In this document: positions 1-6,595 of the stretch, piece by piece
Layout of the letters: each line of letters begins with the position of its first letter
How positions within the stretch are numbered: position 1 is the first letter of the stretch
Origin: Gammaproteobacteria bacterium
GTDB taxonomy: Bacteria > Pseudomonadota > Gammaproteobacteria > DSM-26407
Reading direction: 5' to 3'
DNA length: 11,968 nt
Assembly (NCBI GenBank): GCA_028694565.1
Contig: JAQVKR010000033.1
Location: 1-11,968 of the forward strand
Notes under the pieces: generated by a model
Told to the model about the DNA's origin: nothing
Database searches by the model: none
Seen by the model: the letters and a program-made list of their open reading frames with translations, nothing else
Made by a program: the position numbers and the translations under genes

Positions 1-362
1 CCATCGGCGATCAGGGCATTCCCCGCATGGTCATACCAGAGGGGGTTGTCGGTTTTTTCCGCCTGCACGCCACCGGCTGGGTGGCCGAAGAATCGCGCCC
101 AGAGCTCCGTGCCGAGCCGGTGGTCAGACTTGCTGTTTTCCTCGTCGTTCCAGCCCGCCCCCGGGTCCGACCACACGGTCCGCTCCCACAGGGCATAGCG
201 GTTCGCGCTCACCGTCTGGTGCTTGATGTCGAGCAGTTTCCCGATGACTGGAACGGCCAGGAACACCGGTACCATCACCGTCAGGATTACGGCGAACTCG
301 GCCAGAGCCGTCCCGGTGCAGCGCCCGTGGGGCGACGGGGTGCGGGGCCGTCGGCTACTCAT
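1..362 (-). CDS. TadE-like pseudopilin, partial at left edge
   Basis: This gene is visible only as its first 120 codons, because it runs off the left edge of the window. The N-terminus has a short basic, polar leader (M-S-S-R-R-P-R-T). A prepilin-peptidase-like site follows: Gly17 then T-A-L-A-E-F, placing Glu at +5 and an aromatic residue at +6 of the mature form. A hydrophobic stretch of about 20 residues (roughly 23-42) comes next, and then a polar region rich in Trp and charged residues. This is the layout of TadE-type minor pseudopilins, which are membrane-anchored and processed by a TadV/FppA-type peptidase. The ATG overlaps the stop of the upstream gene by 8 bases (ATGAGTAG), so translation is probably coupled. 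It is the fourth gene of the pilin operon. The family assignment rests on the N-terminal architecture; the C-terminal part cannot be seen. Confidence 0.72.
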   Translation of the reverse strand, partial: MSSRRPRTPSPHGRCTGTALAEFAVILTVMVPVFLAVPVIGKLLDIKHQTVSANRYALWERTVWSDPGAGWNDEENSKSDHRLGTELWARFFGHPAGGVQAEKTDNPLWYDHAGNALIAD

Positions 363-1140
363 GCCCGACCGCCTCCAGGCCATGCCGGAACTCCACCGGC
401 AGGGTGAACAGGACATCCGCCGCACAGGCGTCCTCATTCACCCACAGCGCCGTTTCCACATAGTCGCCGGCGGCGCGCTCCAGCCGTGTCTCGAGCGGTA
501 CTTGGTGGCCATCGATATCTGCGATGCAGGTGGTCATCCGCTCACCTTTCCGTTCACCCGTGGCCAGCCTTCTACAGCGATGGCCCGCGACCCGGGTTTC
601 CCCCAGCGGCGTCAGTGCCAGCTGATCTGCGACCAGTCCCGCCATCCACCGCGCCAGCACCGGGATTCCCGTTCGCGCGGAAGACCCTGCAGCCAATTCC
701 CGGGCACCGGGGAGAAGCCGCCCCCGGCCCTTGGCCGGCTCGTACTCCAGGCTGAATTCGGGCGTGTCGATACGGATAATCTCCCGTTCCTCGATCCGGT
801 GGGGCAACTCCGGCGCGGGTGACCCGTTGCGGCCCAGATGCACGGGCGATTCGGCCAGTCCACGCAGCACCATCGTCGCGCTCTCCCGCTTCAGCCGGCG
901 GGCGTCCAGGATCCAGTACCGGCCCGCCAGCCGCTCCCAGCGGTGGTCTCCGCGCAGAATCAGCACCCGGCGCTCGGGTCCGCGAACTTCCGCCGGGGCA
1001 CCCGATCGGCGATAGCCCTCAGCCAGTGCCGCGTCATGCACCCGGTACTCGATGCGCAGCGCGCGCTCCGCCTTGCCGCACTCGTGCGCAGCGCCCGTCA
1101 GCGCCAGAGACGAAACCAGGATGCAGCTCATCAGGGCCAT
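355..1140 (-). CDS. Exported protein of unknown function in pilin operon
   Basis: The product is a 261-residue protein with a hydrophobic N-terminus (about residues 2-17, ending T-G-A-A-H-E) that reads as a Sec signal peptide. No lipobox is apparent. The rest is soluble, with many short beta-like stretches. Towards the C-terminus it has a V-A-G-H-R-C segment (Cys189), a T-T-C-I-A-D-I-D-G segment (Cys205) and Cys239. A V-A-G-x-x-C element followed by a strand and a P-L-E element resembles periplasmic beta-rich proteins of the DUF4412/LolA-like kind, but this is only a resemblance. I chose the ATG at 1140 because the signal peptide begins there and it overlaps the stop of the TadG-like gene by 10 bases (ATGGCCCTGA). 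Its position between TadG-like and TadE-like genes suggests an envelope role in assembling or anchoring the pilus. The exact function is unknown. Confidence 0.75.
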   Translation of the reverse strand: MALMSCILVSSLALTGAAHECGKAERALRIEYRVHDAALAEGYRRSGAPAEVRGPERRVLILRGDHRWERLAGRYWILDARRLKRESATMVLRGLAESPVHLGRNGSPAPELPHRIEEREIIRIDTPEFSLEYEPAKGRGRLLPGARELAAGSSARTGIPVLARWMAGLVADQLALTPLGETRVAGHRCRRLATGERKGERMTTCIADIDGHQVPLETRLERAAGDYVETALWVNEDACAADVLFTLPVEFRHGLEAVGHE

Positions 1141-2363
1141 GGCACCGCCTCCATGCGGACTGTCCAGAAGGGGTTGTAGAGGTTCGCGTACTCTCCCCGC
1201 CCCAGCGGCGCGAAATCCGGCGCCGCGGGGCGGCGATGATAGATTCTCGCCCGGGCCACCGCCGCCAGCCGACGAGTTCCCGGCGCAAGACCCAGCAACG
1301 GCTGAGTGTCGATGCTGTCCACCGGCAGGGTGGCATGGGCGGTCAGGCTCAGGCTGGGGTCCCGTCCCTCCCGGCCACCGGTCAGGTCGGCATAGGTATC
1401 GATCCCCGCGTAGGTGTCGTCGAATTCCCGCGCGCTCGCCCGGCCCTTGCCGATGGAGCCCTTCCTCTTCCATTCCATCTTCGACCAGGACCAGCGCCAG
1501 TGCAGCAGCTCGTCGCTGGCGCTCCAGTCGGACAATCCGCCACCGAGCCGCTGGCGAGTGCCGCCCTGCTTGCGGACGCGGATCAGGAACGGCACGCCCA
1601 GATCCCGCGGCCGCCATTCACGGCTCCGAATCCAGCGTTCCGACTGGCCCAGGTTGAGGTCCGTCATGCGCTCAATCCGGCCACCGTCATCCCCGGCCCG
1701 GTAGAAACGCATGAAACGGCTGAGGGCGGCGTTTTCCGCGGCAATCTCCCCCGCGTAGCGCGTCGACCCGGCATCCTCCATCGTTTCCGGAACATTGATG
1801 CGGATGGCGGGGTGATGGGCCCGCGCCGCCGCCTCCATCAGGCCGTGGATGCCCGCCAGCGCCTGCCCGCCATCCAGCGACGTGCCCAGGCTCGCGCGCG
1901 AGGTCATCTGCACCGTCGAGATGATGCGGTTGAGCGAGTCGGTCAGGGGCACGTAGACCTCTCCGAACAGCTCCGTCCCCTGCGTCGCCACCTCCGCCCA
2001 GCGGTCAAGCACCTGACCGGCATAGGCAAGCACCGGGCCCACGCCCGGGATCGCCGCCGCCAGCAGGCTCAGCTGGGACAGGCGGCGGCTGGTGCTCTGC
2101 ACGTAGCGCATCCAGGACATGTAACTGACGAAGTGCCCGACCGCCACGTGGTTCGCGATCAATGCGCGGTTGGTATAGGCCATGAAGTTGAGGTTGCGCG
2201 CCACGTAGAGCGCTCCGCTGTAGGCGGCGGCATCGGCGGCGTTGACCAGGCGGGTCTTCTCCACGGTGACTTGGCTGGTGTTGTACATGACCAGCAGCGT
2301 CACCGCGCCGATCACCAGCAGCGCCAGCGCCAATACCAGCGCCTGGCCCTGCTGGCGAACCAT
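1131..2363 (-). CDS. TadG-like pilus-assembly membrane protein
   Basis: The product is about 410 residues. The N-terminus is M-V-R-Q-Q-G-Q-A followed by one strong transmembrane segment (about residues 7-27). Then come V-E-K-T-R-L-V-N-A-A-D-A-A-A-Y-S-G-A-L, A-R-N-L-N-F and Y-T-N-R-A-L-I-A-N. This is the conserved N-terminal signature of the putative Flp pilus-assembly TadE/G-like family: membrane-anchored proteins with a large extracytoplasmic part that accompany Flp pilins. The remainder is poorly conserved; it includes a Trp-rich stretch with S-D-E-L-L-H-W-R-W-S-W near residue 295. The reading frame is open further upstream, but the motif starts directly at the ATG at 2363, which I chose; a GTG about 15 codons upstream is possible. 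It lies 109 bases after the pilin stop, with a hairpin between, and overlaps the next gene by 10 bases. No von Willebrand A domain was recognised, so it may belong to a TadG-related subgroup. Confidence 0.85.
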   Translation of the reverse strand: MVRQQGQALVLALALLVIGAVTLLVMYNTSQVTVEKTRLVNAADAAAYSGALYVARNLNFMAYTNRALIANHVAVGHFVSYMSWMRYVQSTSRRLSQLSLLAAAIPGVGPVLAYAGQVLDRWAEVATQGTELFGEVYVPLTDSLNRIISTVQMTSRASLGTSLDGGQALAGIHGLMEAAARAHHPAIRINVPETMEDAGSTRYAGEIAAENAALSRFMRFYRAGDDGGRIERMTDLNLGQSERWIRSREWRPRDLGVPFLIRVRKQGGTRQRLGGGLSDWSASDELLHWRWSWSKMEWKRKGSIGKGRASAREFDDTYAGIDTYADLTGGREGRDPSLSLTAHATLPVDSIDTQPLLGLAPGTRRLAAVARARIYHRRPAAPDFAPLGRGEYANLYNPFWTVRMEAVPWP

Positions 2364-2424
2364 GGCGAGCCCTGTCCGCAACCGATACCGTCCGGAAATC
2401 ACCGTCACCCCACAGCCGGCGTCA

Positions 2425-2456
2425 GCCGGTGCGAGGCAGGCGCGCCTCGGGCCGGC
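2425..2456 (-). terminator. Intercistronic hairpin between pilin and tadG-like genes
   Basis: In the transcript GCCGG pairs with CCGGC (outer stem, 5 bp) and CGAGGC pairs with GCCTCG (inner stem, 6 bp), with a 2x2 internal loop and a 6-base hairpin loop. No U-tract follows, so this is not a classical terminator. Hairpins in this position commonly protect or attenuate, leaving much more pilin than downstream mRNA. The CCGGC arm can alternatively pair with GCCGG at 2416-2420, giving a competing hairpin (CCGGC-TGAC-GCCGG). Confidence 0.5.
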
Positions 2457-2472
2457 TTGCGCCGAGCGGCGA

Positions 2473-2760
2473 TCAGTTGGCGCTCGCGTAGTTGTCCAGG
2501 GTCTTGGCGGTGGCGGCGTTGGCCTGGGCCGAGGCGGCCTGGGTCTTGGCCGTCTGCTGGGCCGTGTCACCGCCCTGGCCGGCCATTTCCATGGCCATGC
2601 CCGCCATCTGGTTGCTGAGAGTGTCGCCGAAGAAACCCACGACGCCGATGGCGGCGACCGCGATGAGAGCGACGATGATGATGTATTCGGACAGGCCCTG
2701 ACCACGCTGGTGCAGCGCGTTGCGGACCCGGGGAGATGGGATAGCAGCCATCCTGGCCAT
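2473..2760 (-). CDS. Flp-type pilin precursor
   Basis: The product is a 95-residue protein with the Flp/type IVb pilin architecture. A 20-residue basic leader ends R-G, and prepilin peptidase would cut after Gly20. The mature N-terminus is Q-G-L-S-E-Y, with Glu at +5 and Tyr at +6 exactly as in Flp pilins. A hydrophobic helix follows (about residues 26-45, I-I-I-V-A-L-I-A-V-A-A-I-G-V-V). After G-F-F-G-D the tail is Ala/Gln/Thr-rich and low in complexity (A-Q-Q-T-A-K-T-Q-A-A-S-A-Q-A) and probably helical. The start at 2760 is set by an excellent RBS (AAGGAGGAG, 6-base spacing); upstream in-frame codons lack one. It is the first gene of the operon, with a candidate promoter at 2814-2842. The Met-rich stretch M-A-G-M-A-M-E-M after the helix is unusual for a pilin. 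Known of the family: polymerises into thin adhesive fibres. Inferred: major subunit here. Confidence 0.87.
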   Translation of the reverse strand: MARMAAIPSPRVRNALHQRGQGLSEYIIIVALIAVAAIGVVGFFGDTLSNQMAGMAMEMAGQGGDTAQQTAKTQAASAQANAATAKTLDNYASAN

Positions 2761-2766
2761 GAGTGT

Positions 2767-2775
2767 CTCCTCCTT
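2767..2775 (-). promoter_or_regulatory. Ribosome binding site of the pilin gene
   Basis: AAGGAGGAG on the minus strand, 6 bases before the ATG at 2760. This is the strongest Shine-Dalgarno match in the left part of the window. It fixes the pilin start and fits a highly expressed structural subunit. Confidence 0.85.
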
Positions 2776-2813
2776 GAAACACGATGTGGTGTGCCCTTCC
2801 GTGGACAGTTGAT

Positions 2814-2842
2814 GTTTAACAGAGGATGGCAAGGCAGGTCAA
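2814..2842 (-). promoter_or_regulatory. Candidate sigma-70 promoter of the pilin operon
   Basis: TTGACC (2837-2842) and TTAAAC (2814-2819) are separated by exactly 17 bases on the minus strand. The -35 box matches TTGACA at five of six positions; the -10 box is weak (three of six). Transcription would start near 2805, leaving a leader of about 45 bases before the pilin ATG. It lies in the local AT-richer stretch of the divergent intergenic region. No convincing promoter was found for the plus-strand gene at 2980. Confidence 0.45.
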
Positions 2843-2979
2843 ATCCGGATCAGCCCACATGCCCGGGCGCCGCATCCGGTCCCTGAGACTTGGCCCGGTT
2901 TGGGTTAGTATTCCAAGGCACTCACCAACATGACTCCCCGGTGCAACGGATGTGCGCGCGGGAATGACAGGAAGTCGCC

Positions 2980-4974
2980 ATGTGGGGTCTCTGCAGCGCC
3001 CTTCTTGCCGCAATCGCCTTGCCGCCCGTCGGCCTCCCCGTCGCCGGGGCCGTCAGCCTCGTACCACTGCTGCTGCACGCGCAGCGGCACGGAACGTGGA
3101 GTGCCGCGCTGCAGGGCACGGTGTTCGGTACGGTCCTGGGCAGCCATGTCTACCTCGGCGCCCTGGGCTACGAGCTGCGCACCTTCATCGCCGCCGTGGC
3201 GCTCACCACGCTGCTGTGCGCGGCCGCCGCGGCGATCACCGCGCGGCTCTCCACCCGGCCCCGCCCGCTCCCGCTGCTCCTGGTCCCGCCCGCCTGGGTC
3301 CTGGTGGAACTCGCCGCCGAACAGGCGGGACTGCCCTTCAGCTTCGCCCTGCTGCTATCCGGCAAACCGGCCTGGCTCGCACCGGCGGCGCTGGGAGGAC
3401 ACCACCTGGTCACGTTGTTGCTGGTCTCGTTCCAGGTCCTGCTGGCCCGCAGCCCGGGACAGTCCGGATCCAGTGCCTGCCGCTGGAGCCCGGCTCTCCT
3501 GGCCGCCGTCATTTCCGCAGCGCCGGCGGACAAGCCGCCGGTTGCCCACCGCGCGCCCCGGCCGCAAATCTCCGTGGCGGTGATGCAGACCGACATCCCG
3601 CCCCGGGAGACGGCGGCGCCCGCCGCACGCAACGCCCTGGAGGAACTGACGGCCAGGCGCGCGGAAATGGCCCGGCGGGCCACCGGGAGCGGTTCCCGTC
3701 CCGATTTGCTGATCTGGCCCGAGATCCCGTTCGGCCAGTACGAGTTCCGGCGGCGGGACGGCAGCCCCGCCGCCGCCCTGGCCCGGAAGCTGCGGACGGC
3801 GATGCTGGTGGCCGCACCGGACCTCGCCCCGGACGGTACGCTTTTCAACGCCGTCTTTTCCATCGCCGGCTCGGGCCGCGTCCTGCACCGTCACGTCAAG
3901 CAGCGGAACATCCCTTTCCTGGAGAGCGCCTACGGGACCCGGGCCGGTCTGCGGCCCCACAGCGGACTTCCGGGGCGGCCGGGCAGCCTGGTCTGCTTCG
4001 AGTCGGCCTTCGACGCGATTCCGGCCCGCCTCGCGGGCACCGGGGCCGGCTTCCTCGTGGTCGCCGGCAACGACGCCTATGCCGGCCCCTCCTTCCTCTC
4101 CCTGCTTCACCGTGAAACGGCCCGGCTACGGGCCGTGGAGACCGGGCGCACCATCGCTCTCGCCGCCAATGGCGGCCCCTCCGCCATCATCGGGCCCGAC
4201 GGCACAACCCGCGCCGAACTGGAACGGTTCCATTCCGGCCGCATCATCGCGGCGGTGGAGCCCCGGGCGGAGTCCACCCTGTTCACCCGGTACCGGGTGC
4301 CATGGCACGCCCTATTCTGGCTCGCCGGCATGGCCTCGATCCTCGCCGCACTGGTCCGCGTGCGGCGCGGGAAACGCGGCCGGCGCGCCAGCGCCGCCCG
4401 TGCCGCCAGCACCCTTCTCCTGGCGCTGGCAGCCCTGCCCCTGTGCCTCGCCCAGTCGGCCTGGAGCCGCCAGGAGTACCTGGCCCGCCACCTCGCGCCG
4501 GGTGATCGCCCGCTCGCGGACTTCGTTCCCGAGCTCGCCCCGGAGCAGAACGACTACAGCCATCTGCGGGCCGGGGATCCCGACGCGGCATTCGCCGGCG
4601 CCCTGGCCTACCTGCTGCGCAGCCATGGTCTCCCGGAGACCCGGGACAGCGTCACCCGACGCATACGGTTGCTGTCGCGGACCGGCACCGGCGATCCGGA
4701 TATTGAAACCCTCAACGCCAGCTACGGCTTCGGAACGATGATCGTGGATCGGGAGGCGCTGCCGCGGGCGACGCCGGCACGGCCGGCCCTCGCCGAGCTG
4801 CACTCCGGGGAGACGGTGGTGGTGCGCGCCTTCGATGCCGGGCGGGTCCTGCTCTTCTCGCCGCTGCGGGGACGCGAACTGGCCATCCGGACCCCGGCGT
4901 TCCTGAGCGCCTGGCACGGGAAGCTGCTGTTTCTCGTCACACCCGCCCGCCCCTGGGACGGGGCGCCGGGATGA
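2980..4974 (+). CDS. Lnt-like acyltransferase fused to a degenerate C39-peptidase-like domain
   Basis: The product is 664 residues. Residues 1 to about 180 contain several hydrophobic segments like the membrane part of apolipoprotein N-acyltransferase. Residues about 190-440 form a nitrilase-fold domain with the full Lnt catalytic set: Glu248 (I-W-P-E-I-P-F-G), Lys307 with Glu315 eight residues on (H-V-K-Q-R-N-I-P-F-L-E), and Cys339 in V-C-F-E. The family elements N-D-A-Y-A-G and R-A-V-E-T-G-R follow. Two more hydrophobic segments lie near 442-460 and 474-492. Residues about 525-655 resemble a C39 peptidase: A-G-A-L-A-Y-L-L-R-S-H-G-L near the start and F-L-S-A-W-H-G-K-L-L-F-L at the end. The expected Cys, His and Asp are replaced, so it would be a non-catalytic binding domain. 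Ordinary Lnt is about 500 residues and lacks this tail. Start: ATG at 2980 with AGGAAG five bases upstream. The stop overlaps the kinase start. Probably a specialised paralogue rather than the housekeeping enzyme. Confidence 0.85.
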   Translation: MWGLCSALLAAIALPPVGLPVAGAVSLVPLLLHAQRHGTWSAALQGTVFGTVLGSHVYLGALGYELRTFIAAVALTTLLCAAAAAITARLSTRPRPLPLLLVPPAWVLVELAAEQAGLPFSFALLLSGKPAWLAPAALGGHHLVTLLLVSFQVLLARSPGQSGSSACRWSPALLAAVISAAPADKPPVAHRAPRPQISVAVMQTDIPPRETAAPAARNALEELTARRAEMARRATGSGSRPDLLIWPEIPFGQYEFRRRDGSPAAALARKLRTAMLVAAPDLAPDGTLFNAVFSIAGSGRVLHRHVKQRNIPFLESAYGTRAGLRPHSGLPGRPGSLVCFESAFDAIPARLAGTGAGFLVVAGNDAYAGPSFLSLLHRETARLRAVETGRTIALAANGGPSAIIGPDGTTRAELERFHSGRIIAAVEPRAESTLFTRYRVPWHALFWLAGMASILAALVRVRRGKRGRRASAARAASTLLLALAALPLCLAQSAWSRQEYLARHLAPGDRPLADFVPELAPEQNDYSHLRAGDPDAAFAGALAYLLRSHGLPETRDSVTRRIRLLSRTGTGDPDIETLNASYGFGTMIVDREALPRATPARPALAELHSGETVVVRAFDAGRVLLFSPLRGRELAIRTPAFLSAWHGKLLFLVTPARPWDGAPG

Positions 4975-5783
4975 GGCGGATCCAGGTGGAGTACCTGGGC
5001 CACGGGGGACACGCGGAGATCCTGCGCGCCCTTCCGCCTGCCCCTGCCGGCGGGGCCATCATCCTCAAGGTGCTGCGCGCAGACCTGGCGGACAACCGTA
5101 CGGCCCGGACCCGACTGGAGCGGGACGGCGAAGTGCTGGCCCGCCTGCGGGGGCAACCCGGTTTTCCGCAACTCATCCGTGCGGGGCGGCTCCTCGGACG
5201 CCCCTGCCTGGCCTATGGATACATTCCCGGGCTGCCGCTCGACCGCCTGTGGTCCACGACGGCCGGCCGTACGCCCGAACCCCTGGGATCGGCGCCCGCC
5301 CGACTGATCGGCACCGGACTGCTGCGGCGGCTGCGGACCCTGCACGAACTGGATCCACCCGTGCTCCACGGCGACGTCAGCCCGGAGAACATCCTGGTGG
5401 ACGCCCGGCGCACCGTGCACCTCATCGATTTCGGGTGCGCCTGCACGCTCCACCCCGGCCGGGTCCGGGGCGCGGGCCCGGTGGGCAAGCCCCGCTATCT
5501 CTCGCCCGAACAGGCCCGGGGCGAGCCCTGGGACCAACGCAGCGATCTCTACCAGGCCGGGATTGTCCTCTACGAACTGCTGACCTCCCGCCACTGGAAT
5601 CCCGGCCGCAGCGGCGGCGAGGCGCGGGTGCTGGCGGCGGAGCCGCCGCGCCTGGACCCGGCCGCTGTCCGGCGGGAATTCGCCGGGGTGCTGGCCGGGC
5701 TGCTCGCGCCCGCTCCAGATGCCCGCTACCGGAGCGCCCGCGCCGCCCTGGCGGAACTGGCCGGGGCACAGGCGCCGGGGTGA
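4971..5783 (+). CDS. Hanks-type (Ser/Thr) protein kinase, kinase domain only
   Basis: The 270-residue product is essentially one protein-kinase domain. A Gly-rich loop (L-G-H-G-G-H-A-E-I) lies near residues 9-17, and the ATP-positioning lysine is Lys33 (I-I-L-K-V-L). The catalytic loop is H-G-D-V-S-P-E-N (His133, Asp135, Asn140), followed by the metal-binding D-F-G at Asp153 and S-P-E at 178-180 in place of A-P-E. D-Q-R-S-D-L-Y-Q-A-G-I-V-L-Y-E-L-L is the usual alpha-F segment. The catalytic loop has Gly where most such kinases have Arg (HGD rather than HRD), so activation-loop phosphorylation may not be needed. There is no transmembrane or sensor domain, so it is probably cytosolic. The ATG overlaps the stop of the Lnt-like gene by 4 bases (ATGA), giving a two-gene operon. 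The target is unknown; the fused Lnt-like partner and the divergent pilin operon are natural candidates. Confidence 0.88.
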   Translation: MRRIQVEYLGHGGHAEILRALPPAPAGGAIILKVLRADLADNRTARTRLERDGEVLARLRGQPGFPQLIRAGRLLGRPCLAYGYIPGLPLDRLWSTTAGRTPEPLGSAPARLIGTGLLRRLRTLHELDPPVLHGDVSPENILVDARRTVHLIDFGCACTLHPGRVRGAGPVGKPRYLSPEQARGEPWDQRSDLYQAGIVLYELLTSRHWNPGRSGGEARVLAAEPPRLDPAAVRREFAGVLAGLLAPAPDARYRSARAALAELAGAQAPG

Positions 5784-5788
5784 GCTCA
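5781..5788. other. Palindrome holding both convergent stop codons
   Basis: TGAGCTCA contains the TGA of the kinase gene on the plus strand and the TGA of the PqiA-like gene on the minus strand. The two convergent genes are thus packed with no room for a separate terminator. Their transcripts must either overlap or end inside the neighbouring gene. Confidence 0.9.
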
Positions 5789-6310
5789 GGCGCCCGCCTC
5801 CCGCTCGAGCGCCTCGGCCAGCCGCATCACCCAGGCGGTGGCGGCCATGGTCAGCAGCACGGCGGCGGCGAAGAGGTAGAGGCCGTAGTGGACCTGGACA
5901 TTGGCCACGGCGCCGAGCTTGACCGTGGCCACCAGCACCGCCACCACGAACACATCGAGCATGGACCAGCGCCCGTAGCGGTGCATCCAGCCCACGTAGC
6001 GGTGCAGGCGGGCGCGATCGGCCCAGTGCCGGCCCACGAAGAGGAACAGCACCGCCAGCTTGGCCAGGGGCAGCAGGACGCTGAATCCGCCCACCAGCAG
6101 GAAGATCAGGAACTGCCCCTCCCCCAGCAGTTGCACCAGCCCCGAGGCGAGCGAGAAGGTGTTGTGCACGAACAGCAGCTTCTCCAGCGTGATGATGGGC
6201 GCGAACAGGCCGGCCAGCAGCAGCGCCAGGGTGCAGAGCAGCAGCAGCCGCGCGGCGAGGGCGCGGCGGGGAAAGCGATCGGCGATGGACTGGAGTGCGG
6301 GGTCGGTCAT
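5786..6310 (-). CDS. PqiA-like integral membrane protein, single domain
   Basis: The 174-residue product has four hydrophobic segments (about 19-41, 66-92, 117-134, 143-162). It carries the PqiA-family signature R-Y-G-R-W-S-M-L-D-V-F-V-V near residues 111-123, preceded by L-P-L-A-K and followed by a conserved V-K-L-G. The paraquat-inducible protein A/LetA family sits in the inner membrane and works with MCE (PqiB/LetB-like) proteins in lipid transport across the envelope. Two-domain members carry this unit twice; this protein has one copy and no MCE gene beside it in the window. The reading frame is open upstream to an ATG at 6397, but I chose 6310 because the 29 extra residues look like random coding and neither start has a clear RBS. 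It converges on the kinase gene with 2 bases between stops. Confidence 0.82.
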   Translation of the reverse strand: MTDPALQSIADRFPRRALAARLLLLCTLALLLAGLFAPIITLEKLLFVHNTFSLASGLVQLLGEGQFLIFLLVGGFSVLLPLAKLAVLFLFVGRHWADRARLHRYVGWMHRYGRWSMLDVFVVAVLVATVKLGAVANVQVHYGLYLFAAAVLLTMAATAWVMRLAEALEREAGA

Positions 6311-6463
6311 GATCGGGAAGTGATTGACGCCGGCGCCTGCCGGCGGGACGTCAAGATAACAGGGTTGGCGCTGGCACAGGGCGATGGTGTCCGACATGAT
6401 GCGAATGGCCCGGATCGTCCCGAAGAAGAGTGCCAGCCCCCGTCACGGGCAGCAACTCTGGGC

Positions 6464-6491
6464 CGGTTGCGGCCGTGGGCCACCGCAACCG
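6464..6491. repeat. Perfect 9-bp inverted repeat between araC-like and pqiA-like genes
   Basis: CGGTTGCGG and CCGCAACCG form a perfect 9-bp stem with a 10-base loop. It lies in the 285-base gap between the AraC-like stop and the PqiA-like start, both read on the minus strand. A smaller hairpin (CCCG-TCA-CGGG, 6439-6449) lies next to it. Neither strand has a T-run after the stem. It could be a Rho-assisted transcription stop after the regulator, an operator, or a leader structure of the PqiA-like mRNA. No promoter was recognised in the gap. Confidence 0.5.
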
Positions 6492-6595
6492 CAAATGGGG
6501 CGCCGTCCGACCCAAGGCGGACGCTCCCGGTCGGCCAGCACCGAATAGGTTCTGGATCGCTGTGCCTCGGCGGCAGGCAACCAGCTTTTCGGCCT

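Noticed and set aside
819..2618. Plus-strand open frame of about 599 codons opposite the pilin operon
   Set aside because: Antisense shadow of the TadG-like and exported-protein genes, which have clear family motifs and overlapping start/stop signals. No domain and no RBS of its own.
2890..2905. Possible sigma-54 promoter (TTGGCCCGG...TTTGGG) before the Lnt-like gene
   Set aside because: The -24 GG is present but the required GC at -12 is replaced by GT, and the rest of the -12 box does not match.
6311..6397. Extended N-terminus of the PqiA-like protein starting at 6397
   Set aside because: The 29 extra residues have no family similarity that I recognise, there is no RBS at 6397, and the conserved membrane domain begins after the ATG at 6310.
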